NCBI GenBank assembly: GCA_013362315.1
Contig: JABFWL010000015.1
Span: 1-60,115, forward strand
Length of the DNA stretch: 60,115 nt
Direction of reading: 5' to 3'
Origin: Catenulispora sp.
Lineage (GTDB): Bacteria > Actinomycetota > Actinomycetes > Streptomycetales > Catenulisporaceae
Below are positions 26,050-34,081 of this stretch, piece by piece. Each line of letters opens with the position of its first letter. Positions within the stretch are counted from its first letter, which is position 1. A model generated the notes under the pieces. It was not told the DNA's origin. It did not search any database and worked only from the letters and a program-made list of their open reading frames with translations. A program made the position numbers and the translations under genes.

Positions 26050-27245
26050 CCGCTTCTCGGGGCGGTGTCGGTGGCGGCGGTGTGCAGCGCCAGGGCGGTT
26101 CCGGCGGTGCCATTGAGCAGTCCGGGCCCGTGCTCGACCGGCGTGTTGGCGGCGGTCAGCAGTCCGTCGGCCAGACGTGGCAGCGTCGCGTGCAGTGCGG
26201 GGGTGGTGGCGTCGGCGGCGGCGCGCCAGGTGGTTTGGAATGTGCCGGCCCAGCCGTGGCACAGTCCGGGGTGGGTCAGCCGTGCGAGCTGCGACTCGTC
26301 GCTGACGCACGCCAGCAGCGCGTCCTCGAACAGGCGCTGGAGCTTGTCGTCGCCCACGGCGATGGCGGCGAGCTGGCCGGCGCGGGCGATGCCGGGGGTG
26401 CCGTAGCACCAGCTGGGACGGGACGGCCCGGTGGACCGAGAGCGTCCGTGGCGGAGTTCCTCGGCGCTGAGGTGCTCCGGCCACCAGGCTCCGGGAGCGT
26501 CCTTACAGCGCCATCGCAAGAGCCAGTCGCAGAGGTCGGTGATCGCCTGGTGGTGTCCGTTGACGGTGGCTCCGCGGCGGGCGGCCTGGGCGAGCAGGGC
26601 CAGTGGACCGGCGATGCCGTGGGCGACGCCGAGGTTGGCGTGGCCGGGGTATCCGTCCGGGGCTGATCGGGTCGGGTCGTGGTTCACCCACCAGCCCGGC
26701 ACGACTTGGTCGGCGAGTGGCAGCGGCCGGGTGAGCGCCACTAGGTAGGTCAAGACGTGTTCCAAGGCGCTGCCGCCGGGGTCGCGTCGCAGCAGCAGCG
26801 TGCCGAGGCCGGTCAGGCCGGCGAAGACGTCGTATTCGGCGAAGGTGGCCGGTCGCGCTCCACGGATGCGCGCCAGGCCCGCGTCCGACCGGCGGTGGGC
26901 CAGCTGTGCCAGGGGTCTGTCGAGGTCGGCCAGGCCGGCGCGGTAGCGGCTGCTGGTACCGGCCGCGGCGTCCAGGGCGAAGGCCAGTGCCGGGGCGCCG
27001 AGGAACAGCCCCGAGGTGTCGTGGACGCTCACGGGCTCGGAGGCCGCGTCTTGGACGAAGGCGTGCGCAGTGCGCCAGTCGTCCAGTCCCGAGCGGGCCC
27101 GTTCGATGTGGAGCAGGGCGATGCCGGCGCTGCCGGCAGTGAGGTCCTGACCCGCTGATGATTGCCCGGGGCCGGTCGGCGGCGTGGCGCTGGTTTCGCG
27201 GGCGTGGGTCTCGGCGGCTTGGGCGAGGTCGGCGGTGATGGTCAT
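26022..27245 (-). CDS. Lanthionine synthetase C-like cyclase (LanC)
   Basis: The product is 407 residues with the LanC barrel repeats (LTAGSAGIALLHIE; DVFAGLTGLGTLLL; NLGVAHGIAGPLALL) and the zinc ligands in SWCYGTPG and LCHGWAG. The zinc-bound enzyme adds cysteine thiols to dehydrated Ser/Thr to form lanthionine rings. ATG at 27245 overlaps the lanB stop by 4 nt. It is part of the FxLD locus, where one LanB, one LanC and one methyltransferase act on a short precursor. Confidence 0.92.
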   Translation of the reverse strand: MTITADLAQAAETHARETSATPPTGPGQSSAGQDLTAGSAGIALLHIERARSGLDDWRTAHAFVQDAASEPVSVHDTSGLFLGAPALAFALDAAAGTSSRYRAGLADLDRPLAQLAHRRSDAGLARIRGARPATFAEYDVFAGLTGLGTLLLRRDPGGSALEHVLTYLVALTRPLPLADQVVPGWWVNHDPTRSAPDGYPGHANLGVAHGIAGPLALLAQAARRGATVNGHHQAITDLCDWLLRWRCKDAPGAWWPEHLSAEELRHGRSRSTGPSRPSWCYGTPGIARAGQLAAIAVGDDKLQRLFEDALLACVSDESQLARLTHPGLCHGWAGTFQTTWRAAADATTPALHATLPRLADGLLTAANTPVEHGPGLLNGTAGTALALHTAATDTAPRSGWDACLLIG

Positions 27246-30200
27246 CGGCCTGCTCCGGTGAGGGCTTCCTGTCGTAGGGCGAGGGCTCGGGCCAGGCGGC
27301 CGGTGGCGCGTTCGGAGTCGGGGTAGGCGCCGACCACGCGCAGGTGGTGCAGGTGCAGCAGTGGTTCGAGCACGCTGATGGGTTCTCGCTGCGCCGACAG
27401 GGCGGTGGCGTAGCCGCCGAGCGCGGCGGCCCGGCGGCTCCAGGCGTCGGCCACGATCTGGCCGGCCTCGGTGCCGTTCAGCGGGCCGAGCCGGTTGGCC
27501 AGGGCCAGGGTTTGGTCGCGCAGGTCCGGGTTCAGATGTCCGTTGGTCTGTGGGATCTCGCGCAGCAGCCAGTCCCGGCCGATTGCGGGGTCGCCGGCCA
27601 GGGCCGCTGCGAGGTCGAGGTAGCTGGCCGCGGCCAGGGACTGGAGCCGCAGGTCGGCGGTGCGGGCGGCGTTGAGCTGGGCGATCGCGGCCTGCGAGTC
27701 GGCGGCGAACACTTCCAGGGCGGCGGTCAGCGCGCTGCCGTGCCCGTAGCGGCCGGTCGGCGGCTGCCAGTCGGCGAACATCAGGGTCGAGACCAGCCGG
27801 TCGCGGTGCAGGAGACCGGCCCAGGACGCGGCCTGCGCCGCGGCGTGACCGAATGCCTGGTCGTCGGAAAGATGCAGGAAGATCGCGAGGTGCTGGGCAG
27901 CGCGGTGGTCGCTCAGGTCGCGGTGGCGGTGGAACCACCAGGCCGACACCGGCTGGCTGCACGCGTCGATGAGGGACGGCAGGTGGTCGGCCAGGATCTC
28001 CTCGAAGCGTTCGGGATGGGCCCCGACGCGCAGCGCGAGGACCGGTGAGACGGCCGGGAGGTGCAGATCGGCGCCGTCGACGACGGGCGGCATTGTGCTG
28101 ATGCTCCTCGTGGCGGGGGCTGTTGCCGCGCTGGTCATGATCAGCAGCAGTTCGTGGGCGCGGCCGATCCAGGCGGCGGCGTCCGGGGCGGCGCATTCGC
28201 GCAGCTCCAGATGGCCTCCGCGATCGAGCCGGGTACGCAGCAGCAGCCGGTGCGCTCGGTGCCGCAGGTCGATGGGCTGGGCGCGCTCGTGGTCGACCAT
28301 GGACACGTGGTCCGGGACGCGCCAGCGCTCCCGCCAGTCGGACAACGCCGCCTCCCACGCAAGGGCGTCGGCGTCGCGGCCGGGTAGCTGGTCGGCTTTC
28401 AGTAGCCACCGGGCCGGAGCCAGGATGGTGCGGCGGTAGCGGACGCACGGCAGGTACGGCAGGGCGCTGGCCGCGCCGAACGCGAAGGCACTGTAGGTCG
28501 GGTGGCAGGCGCTGGCGGCCTCCGACAGGAACCGGGCCAGCGGCGGGGTATGGGAGGCGGCCTCCAAGGCGCTGGCTATCTGCCCGGCGACCCGCCGGCC
28601 GGTGGAGATTTGGATCAGGTGCAGGTCCGCGCCTTCGGCGGTCACCGCGAGATCGGCCATGTCGATCACGTCGTCGCCGGGGCCGCGGTGCTCGCCGATG
28701 CCGATGACCGCCGCGGCCAGCACGGTAGTGCGGGCGACGTTCTCGCTGCGCCGCCAGCGCGGGACGAACGACAGCTGGGCGATGACGGTGTCCGGGGCTG
28801 GGGTGGTGAAGGTGGCGCGGATGCGGGCCTGGTCGGGTTCCGGCAGCAGATGAGCATGGCGTCCGACCATGCTGCTGGCCGGGCGCGGGGTCCCAGTGAG
28901 CTCGAGGGCGAACCTGCCGGCGCTGATGTCTTCCAGGCTGGCGGCGCGGATGGCGAATGCGACCTCGGTGCGTGGCGGCAGCCGATCCGGGTCGACCGGC
29001 GCGGAGGCCAGGTGTTCGATGAGGTCGCTGGTCAGGACGATCTCGCCGCCGGTGACCGTCGCCTGCTGGACGAGAGCGAGCAGCTTGTCGTCGCGTTCGG
29101 ACATCTGCCGCGGCCCGCGCTCCCGCGGCGAGCCGATGAACCCTGTCGGCAGGCCCAGCCCGCTGTCGGCGGTCAGGTCCAGGACCGGGACCAGCGCGCC
29201 GGTGCCGTAGCGGGCGCGGAACGCGGTCTGGTAGTCGCGCCACGGCGGGTATCCGCCCATGAACGGCGAAAGCCGGTACAGCACGTCCACCGCGTCGCGG
29301 GCTTCGCGCGCAACCGCTTCGGGCAGCTGGATCTCGCAGTCGGCGGCCGTGTCGATGATCAGCGGGGTGCGGGCCGCCGGACGGATAGCGTCCATCCGCT
29401 CGGTCAGCCCCGGCGGGACGGTGTGCAGCAGTCCGCCGGCTAGCGTGTCGCAGACCGCGTGCAGGTCCGCGACGAGGCCGGCGATCTGGGGTATGTCCTC
29501 GGCTTCGGCTTCGCGGAGCACCGCGCACACGGCGGTCAGCGCGTCCGGCTCGGTCAGCGGTATGCGCAGGGCGGTGATCAGGAACTGCTGCTCGGCCAGG
29601 CCGGACAGGACGGCGCGGATCTGCCTGGGCGTGGCCGTCGGGAACATGGCCGCCAGCTGCTGCTGCAGGTCGCCGAACCTGATCGGGGTCGCGGCGATGG
29701 ACAGGGCGGCGATCGCGGGGCGGGTGGCGCGCACCGAACTCTCCGCTAGGGCTTCGGCCTTGTCGTTGCCGGTCGGCGGCACGCCGGGCGCGACGAGCCG
29801 CGTGCCGCGACGGACGACGGCGTTGTTCGCGACCACCGGCAGCCGCTCCAGCAGCTCCGGGCTGCGGTGCAGGCCGGCCGACACCTCGGCGAGCCACTCG
29901 CAGTCCGCCCGAACCGACAGCCGGTGGTCGACACCGAAGCGGACTTTCGCCGGGCCGCCGATCCGTATCGGGCCGACGCCGGCCAGCGGCCCCAGCGGAG
30001 TCGGTCGGCGCTGCCAGCGCAGGAGGTAGGAGGCCAGCGCGGTCGCGGCTCGGCAGGCCCCGGCCGGGTCGCGGCCGGGCAGTTCGGTGATCATGTCGAG
30101 TTGGCGGCATAGCGCGGGGCTGACTGTGTTGAGCGCGGCACGGATCTCATCGCGCGTCCAGACCTGTGCGGCCCAGGCCGCCGCTGCGGCCGGGTCGGCG

Positions 30201-30295
30201 AGGTCGAGGTCGTCGGGGAGGTCCAGGTTGCCGGGGTCGGTACTCACCCGCAGCAGCCCTGCTCCGCCCCACTGCCATCCGCCTGTCGACCGCAT
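27242..30295 (-). CDS. Class I lanthipeptide dehydratase (LanB)
   Basis: This full-length 1017-residue dehydratase has an N-terminal glutamyl-transfer region (Lant_dehydr_N), with LLRWQRRPTPLGPLAGVGPI and SPFMGGYPPWRDYQTAFRAR. Its C-terminal elimination domain spans about residues 730-1010 (QPVSAWWFHRHRDLSDHRAA; LAIFLHLSDDQAFGHAAA). It would use glutamyl-tRNA to dehydrate Ser/Thr of the precursor. ATG at 30295 has GAGGGG 7 nt upstream. The 76-nt gap to the precursor gene contains a strong hairpin. The LanB/LanC pair overlaps by 4 nt. Confidence 0.92.
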   Translation of the reverse strand: MRSTGGWQWGGAGLLRVSTDPGNLDLPDDLDLADPAAAAAWAAQVWTRDEIRAALNTVSPALCRQLDMITELPGRDPAGACRAATALASYLLRWQRRPTPLGPLAGVGPIRIGGPAKVRFGVDHRLSVRADCEWLAEVSAGLHRSPELLERLPVVANNAVVRRGTRLVAPGVPPTGNDKAEALAESSVRATRPAIAALSIAATPIRFGDLQQQLAAMFPTATPRQIRAVLSGLAEQQFLITALRIPLTEPDALTAVCAVLREAEAEDIPQIAGLVADLHAVCDTLAGGLLHTVPPGLTERMDAIRPAARTPLIIDTAADCEIQLPEAVAREARDAVDVLYRLSPFMGGYPPWRDYQTAFRARYGTGALVPVLDLTADSGLGLPTGFIGSPRERGPRQMSERDDKLLALVQQATVTGGEIVLTSDLIEHLASAPVDPDRLPPRTEVAFAIRAASLEDISAGRFALELTGTPRPASSMVGRHAHLLPEPDQARIRATFTTPAPDTVIAQLSFVPRWRRSENVARTTVLAAAVIGIGEHRGPGDDVIDMADLAVTAEGADLHLIQISTGRRVAGQIASALEAASHTPPLARFLSEAASACHPTYSAFAFGAASALPYLPCVRYRRTILAPARWLLKADQLPGRDADALAWEAALSDWRERWRVPDHVSMVDHERAQPIDLRHRAHRLLLRTRLDRGGHLELRECAAPDAAAWIGRAHELLLIMTSAATAPATRSISTMPPVVDGADLHLPAVSPVLALRVGAHPERFEEILADHLPSLIDACSQPVSAWWFHRHRDLSDHRAAQHLAIFLHLSDDQAFGHAAAQAASWAGLLHRDRLVSTLMFADWQPPTGRYGHGSALTAALEVFAADSQAAIAQLNAARTADLRLQSLAAASYLDLAAALAGDPAIGRDWLLREIPQTNGHLNPDLRDQTLALANRLGPLNGTEAGQIVADAWSRRAAALGGYATALSAQREPISVLEPLLHLHHLRVVGAYPDSERATGRLARALALRQEALTGAGR

Positions 30296-30330
30296 GATCG
30301 TCCCCTCGATCCGTTCGTGCCTGCTGGCCC

Positions 30331-30361
30331 CTGGCTGCCGGCGGCGACCGCCGACAGCCAG
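30331..30361 (-). terminator. Strong hairpin between precursor gene and lanB
   Basis: CTGGCTG at 30331-30337 pairs with CAGCCAG at 30355-30361, and an inner GGCGG/CCGCC pair closes a 3-nt loop. No T-run follows. A hairpin just after a RiPP precursor gene typically acts as a leaky terminator or an RNA-stability element that raises precursor expression over that of the enzymes. The position, 11 nt past the precursor stop and 36 nt before the lanB start, fits that role. Confidence 0.65.
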
Positions 30362-30371
30362 GAGTTCTGGA

Positions 30372-30575
30372 TCAGAACTGGTTGTTGCTCTCCGACGAGC
30401 ACGCCGAGGCGCCGTTCGAGCAGCTGTTGCCGCACCCGTCGTCGGTGGGGCAGCTGTTGCTGCAGGTCGCCGCCTGGTGCGACAGCACCGCGCGGACGTC
30501 CAGCTCGAACTCGTCGAATTCGGCGAGTCCCGGTGCTTCCAGCAGCGCCGTGCCGCCGGCCGATTGGATCGTCAT
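30372..30575 (-). CDS. fxlA: FxLD-family class I lanthipeptide precursor
   Basis: This 67-residue peptide has an acidic leader containing EFELDVRAV, the F-x-L-D motif that names the family, and a Ser/Thr/Cys-rich core with TDDGCGNSC followed by SACSS. The TDDGCG...C...SAC arrangement is the conserved FxLD core. Five cysteines and many Ser/Thr allow up to five (methyl)lanthionine rings. ATG at 30575 is chosen because AAGGAG lies 10 nt upstream; a GTG at 30584 is too close to it. It lies 14 nt downstream of the methyltransferase gene and is followed by a hairpin before lanB. The leader/core border is probably after the hydrophobic VLSHQAA region, but no protease site is evident. Confidence 0.93.
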   Translation of the reverse strand: MTIQSAGGTALLEAPGLAEFDEFELDVRAVLSHQAATCSNSCPTDDGCGNSCSNGASACSSESNNQF

Positions 30576-30589
30576 TTCGACCACTCTCC

Positions 30590-31858
30590 TTACTTATGGT
30601 TGGGGTGGTGCAGGGCGTCTTGGCCGTCGTCGCCGGTCGGCTGGGGCCAAGAGATCAGGACCCGGGCGTGGCGCTTGTCCAGGGCGAAGTCGGCCGCGGG
30701 CAGCTCCGCCTCGGGGGTTGTCACCGGGTAGATGAGGTACTGCGGTCCCGGGCCGCCGCGGTGGTTCCGCTCCCAGATCGCCAGCTGCCCGGCGACCGTG
30801 GCGGCCAGGGCGGCGGGGTCCGGGCCGTAGGCGTGGACGTCCAGCGCGAGGTCGTTGCCGCCCACCTCCCGGGTGGCCACGTAGGCCAGGTTCGCGCCGT
30901 CGACGGCCGCCATGCCGGTGTAGCCGCCGCCCAGCGGCCGGGCCGACGCGTCGTTGGCGGCGCGGTCAACCATGATCCGGCAGAATCCGGGGACGGTGGT
31001 GGCCAGCCACATCTGCATCGTCGCCCACGGCTCGCCGAGGCGAAGGCCGGCGCCGCTGTCCACCACCAGCGGCTCGGACTCCAGGACGTGCTCCAGACCG
31101 GTCAGGTCGTCCGGCGGCTGCTCGTCGAACACCAGCCGGACTGCACCGTCGCGCAGCGCCAGCTCGGTGCTGTCGTGCGCACCCTCGCCCTGCATCGGCA
31201 CGAACCCGAACAGCCGCGCGGACTCGCTGACCAGGCGGTCGCCGTCGCGCATCAGCGCCACGGTGCGCATCAGACCCTGGACCTTCAACGGGACCACGAG
31301 CAGGCCGCCTTCGACCAGCTGCTCCACCCACGCCGGCGGGACATCCCAGGCCCCGACGGTTACCAAGATCCGGTCGTAGGGTGCGAACTCCGGCACGCCG
31401 TGCTCGGCATCGGCCAGGACCACGTTGACCCGCCCGTACCCGGCCTGCTCCAGGAAGCGGGAGGCCCGGTCGGTGACGAACTCGTCGATGTCGACGGTCG
31501 TCACCCGGCCGATCGGCCCGACCATCTCCGCCAGGTAGGCCGCGTTCATCCCCCCGGAGCCGATCTCCAGCACGTTCATGCCGGGCTCGATCCGCGACTG
31601 CTCCAGCATGTGCGCCTGCGCATCCGGCGCCGAGAGCGAGCTCAGCGCCCGGCCGGCGTCGTCGGTCTTCGTGACCAGGCCGTTCCACGGTTCGTAGACA
31701 GCCTCCAGGTCGACCTCCGGGGCGAAGTCCTCGCGCGCCACCGTCAGCATGACGGCCTCCACGCGCGGGGACACGATCGTCCCGGCCTGCTTCAGCTCCT
31801 CAACGGTGCGGTGCCGCAGCTCGGTAGCGCGGTCGGCGATCGGCGTTTTGTCGGTCAC
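30590..31858 (-). CDS. fxlM: PIMT-like methyltransferase, FxLD system
   Basis: The product is 422 residues. Residues 1-220 resemble protein-L-isoaspartate O-methyltransferase (VSPRVEAVMLTVAREDFAP; SSLSAPDAQAHMLEQSRI; motif I NVLEIGSGGMNAAYL; DRILVTVGAWDVPP). A C-terminal domain of about 200 residues is characteristic of the FxLD-system enzyme. Related lanthipeptide PIMT homologues methylate an aspartate of the modified peptide, giving an aspartimide or isoaspartate; the conserved Asp-Asp in the core is the obvious target (inference). GTG at 31858 has GAGGAAG 5-6 nt upstream. It is the first gene of the locus, so transcription probably starts in the 78-bp gap to its right. Confidence 0.92.
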   Translation of the reverse strand: MTDKTPIADRATELRHRTVEELKQAGTIVSPRVEAVMLTVAREDFAPEVDLEAVYEPWNGLVTKTDDAGRALSSLSAPDAQAHMLEQSRIEPGMNVLEIGSGGMNAAYLAEMVGPIGRVTTVDIDEFVTDRASRFLEQAGYGRVNVVLADAEHGVPEFAPYDRILVTVGAWDVPPAWVEQLVEGGLLVVPLKVQGLMRTVALMRDGDRLVSESARLFGFVPMQGEGAHDSTELALRDGAVRLVFDEQPPDDLTGLEHVLESEPLVVDSGAGLRLGEPWATMQMWLATTVPGFCRIMVDRAANDASARPLGGGYTGMAAVDGANLAYVATREVGGNDLALDVHAYGPDPAALAATVAGQLAIWERNHRGGPGPQYLIYPVTTPEAELPAADFALDKRHARVLISWPQPTGDDGQDALHHPNHK

Positions 31859-31936
31859 GGATCTTCCTCATTCGGGATGGTCGGTCACGGGGTCAGGCGC
31901 GCAACGTATCCAGACGGTTACGCTCCGGGGAAGAAA

Positions 31937-32209
31937 TCAGCGTAGAGCCGGGTGTGGCGTGTCGGCCACGTCTTTATCAGAGGTCTGCATTGCGGGGATT
32001 GTGCGGGTCATCCGGCGGGGCTCCGGGACTTCCAGCTCGGCCAGGTCGCGGTGCTGGATCCTGGCGTCGGCACCCGGCCAGAATCGGGTGGTGCGTCCGG
32101 TGTCGCGCCAGCAGACCATCGCCGACGCGCGGCCAGGGAACAGCCATAGGATCTCTCCGGTCCGGTTGCCAGCGCTGAGCAGGTCACCCGCCTGGCCATC
32201 GATGATCAT
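31937..32209 (-). CDS. Small hypothetical protein
   Basis: The product is 90 residues, beginning MIIDGQAGDLLSAGN. It contains LWLFPGRASAMVCWRDTG and RFWPGADARIQ, which give it a small beta-rich look, and a charged tail. ATG at 32209 overlaps the stop of the DUF5753 gene (ATGA), which supports it as a true gene. It ends 78 nt before the FxLD methyltransferase, so it may be cotranscribed with that locus. No family is recognised. Confidence 0.65.
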   Translation of the reverse strand: MIIDGQAGDLLSAGNRTGEILWLFPGRASAMVCWRDTGRTTRFWPGADARIQHRDLAELEVPEPRRMTRTIPAMQTSDKDVADTPHPALR

Positions 32210-32904
32210 CGGGGTGCCTCCGGCCGCCACAAGGCGCCGACGTTCTGGAGCTCGGCGAGCAACAGCTCCTGGGCGTCGCGGCCGTAGACGCTGGCCGCCG
32301 CCAGCTCATTGAAGACGTCGGCGTGTGCCTGCACCTGTTCGGGTGCGGTCAGGACGAGTTCGCCGGTGAGGTGGTCGACGCGGACCTGGTCGTCGTCCAG
32401 GATCGTGAAGCCCTGCGACGGGGGGAAAGGCACCCGGGCGAAGTCCGGCAGCACCCCGAACCGGAAGCTACCGGCCTCGGCCGCCTCGGCGAGGTGCCGG
32501 ATCTGCCCGGCGGCGACGTCCGGGTCGTCGAGGTGCCAGGCGCGCACCGCGCCCAGGCCGATGATGATGTGGAGGTCGGGGCCGTGTTCCAGCAGGGTTT
32601 TGCGTTCCGCGCGGGCGGCCGTGGCCTCGGCGATGGCCTGCGGGCTGGGGCGCTGGTCGGCGGGGACGGCCAGGTAGCGGGCGTTCATGACCGCCGAGGT
32701 GTAGTGCGGGGTCTGCAGCGGTGCGGGGACGGCCATCGGGTGGAAGCTGCGGATCTGGGCGCAGTAGGACATCAGCGCGGTGCGCTGCCGCTGCGCCGCG
32801 GCGAGCCCGGCGGCGACCACGGCCGCGTTGGAGATGAAGACCCACCCGGCGTCGTCGGCGGCGGTCGGGGGTCTGTCGATGATCGTGCCGCTGGTGGAGG
32901 TCAC
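32206..32904 (-). CDS. DUF5753-type protein lacking a helix-turn-helix
   Basis: This 232-residue protein matches only the C-terminal DUF5753 part of Scr1/WhiJ-type XRE regulators. It contains FHPMAVPAPLQTPHYTSAVM, ATAARAERKTLLE, IIIGLGAVRAWHL, RFGVLPDFARVPFPPSQGF and NELAAASVYGRDAQELL. The N-terminal DNA-binding helices of the family are missing. It may sense a ligand or pair with a separate DNA-binding protein. GTG at 32904 overlaps the DUF6624 stop (GTGA) and its own stop overlaps the next start. Its place directly upstream of the FxLD genes makes a regulatory role for that locus plausible. Confidence 0.8.
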   Translation of the reverse strand: MTSTSGTIIDRPPTAADDAGWVFISNAAVVAAGLAAAQRQRTALMSYCAQIRSFHPMAVPAPLQTPHYTSAVMNARYLAVPADQRPSPQAIAEATAARAERKTLLEHGPDLHIIIGLGAVRAWHLDDPDVAAGQIRHLAEAAEAGSFRFGVLPDFARVPFPPSQGFTILDDDQVRVDHLTGELVLTAPEQVQAHADVFNELAAASVYGRDAQELLLAELQNVGALWRPEAPR

Positions 32905-33506
32905 GGCTGCTCTCCCGTCGGTGTCGTAGGCGCGGAGTTCGAGGGCGCCGCGAACAGCGCCTGCATCGTCTGGTCGTACTTGGCGTGCGGGCCCAGACCC
33001 ACCTGGGCCCGGCGCCGGTCGAGGTCCTCGGGCCGTTCCACCGGCCACAGCCGCTGGTCGCGGTACTGCGTGCCGAACAGCTGCGGCTGGCCGGTGTTGG
33101 TGCGGACCCGGTCTTCGAGGTAGGCGCGGTGGGTGTGGCTGGCCTGGCCGTTGAAGGCGGCTGCCGACAGCAGCCGAAGGCACTCAGCCTGCAAGGCGGA
33201 GTCGGTGTCGGCATGCTGGGTCAGCAGCCACAGCGCCTGCGCCGCCTCGGCGCCGAGCGCGGTGGTTCCGGGCCAGCCGCGCCTGGCGACGAGAGCCTTC
33301 AGGAACGGCAGGTTCTCGGCGTCAACCGTCGCGAAGTCGCCGGCGGCTCGCGCCTGCTGGTCGGCCGCCGCCCGTCGGATGAGTTCGGCGGAGACCTGGC
33401 GTCGCCAGGCCCTCATGGCCCGCAGCCGGCCGCGCTGCGCGTTGCGGCGCTGGATCCGTGGCCGGGCCGGCGTCATAGCCCGGGTACGGCGCTTCTCGAC
33501 GGTCAT
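32901..33506 (-). CDS. DUF6624 protein
   Basis: The product is 201 residues. A very basic N-terminus of about 45 residues (rich in Arg) precedes the DUF6624 pattern: LKALVARRGWPGTTALG, AQALWLLTQHADTDSALQ, AYLEDRVRTNTGQPQLFGTQ and a closing LDRRRAQVGLGP. The family has no established biochemical role. ATG at 33506 overlaps the stop of the lipoprotein gene (ATGA) and has GGGGAG 8 nt upstream; the GTG at 33515 is too close to that site. It is part of the leftward string from 34081 to 31937. Confidence 0.8.
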   Translation of the reverse strand: MTVEKRRTRAMTPARPRIQRRNAQRGRLRAMRAWRRQVSAELIRRAAADQQARAAGDFATVDAENLPFLKALVARRGWPGTTALGAEAAQALWLLTQHADTDSALQAECLRLLSAAAFNGQASHTHRAYLEDRVRTNTGQPQLFGTQYRDQRLWPVERPEDLDRRRAQVGLGPHAKYDQTMQALFAAPSNSAPTTPTGEQP

Positions 33507-34081
33507 TTCGGGCACTCCCCGTCGGTGACGGTCCGGGTGTCGGAGGTCTGCGTCGCTCCTGTGGCGTCGAACGGATGGTTGAACGGCGCGCCGGTCACCC
33601 CGGTCCCGGACCAGGCGTACACGGTGCGCCAGTTCCCGTCGGCGCAGGTCGCGTTGCCGGAGGCGAACACCGGGACCGTGCCAGGCACGACGCTGGTGAC
33701 GCCGGTGTCCTTCGATCGCAGCCAGGTCCCGTCGCCTTGGAGGTGTTCGACGGCCACGGTGATCGAGATGGTCTTCGGCTTGATCGCGCAGGTGGCCTGG
33801 ATCTCACCGGTCACCCGTCCGCCGCCAACCACAGGGTGGGGCTCGACGAAGGACACGGTGCAGTCGTACTCGACCGTACTCGCCGCGACGTGGCCGGAAC
33901 CGGACGAACCCGACGCCGAACTCTTGCACCCCGCGATCAACGGGGTCGCTGCGGCAGCAAATACCAGCCCCGTCGCGACAGTTCGGCAGCGGTGTGACCG
34001 CGCTGGCTTCCCCGCCCCGGTGTCGGCGGGACGTTTCGGGGCGGGGAAGTCCTCGATTGTGAAGATCAGGTGGTCATCCAT
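33503..34081 (-). CDS. Putative lipoprotein or secreted protein
   Basis: The product is 192 residues. An unusually long N-terminus of about 30 residues precedes a hydrophobic segment with the lipobox LIAGCKSS near residue 50, then a Ser/Gly linker and a beta-rich domain with four further cysteines (EYDCTVSF, ATCAIKPK, ATCADGNW, GECPK), probably two disulfides. Its ATG lies 8 nt inside the end of the CPBP gene (ATGGATGA), which supports coupled translation. The true start may be later, near the signal sequence, but no better ribosome site is visible. Function unknown. Confidence 0.7.
   Translation of the reverse strand: MDDHLIFTIEDFPAPKRPADTGAGKPARSHRCRTVATGLVFAAAATPLIAGCKSSASGSSGSGHVAASTVEYDCTVSFVEPHPVVGGGRVTGEIQATCAIKPKTISITVAVEHLQGDGTWLRSKDTGVTSVVPGTVPVFASGNATCADGNWRTVYAWSGTGVTGAPFNHPFDATGATQTSDTRTVTDGECPK

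Noticed and set aside
27246..30110. Very long minus-strand frame continuing upstream of lanC through lanB
   Set aside because: Upstream of 27245 it is Arg/Pro-rich noise in an alternate frame of lanB; lanC begins at ATG 27245 with a 4-nt overlap.
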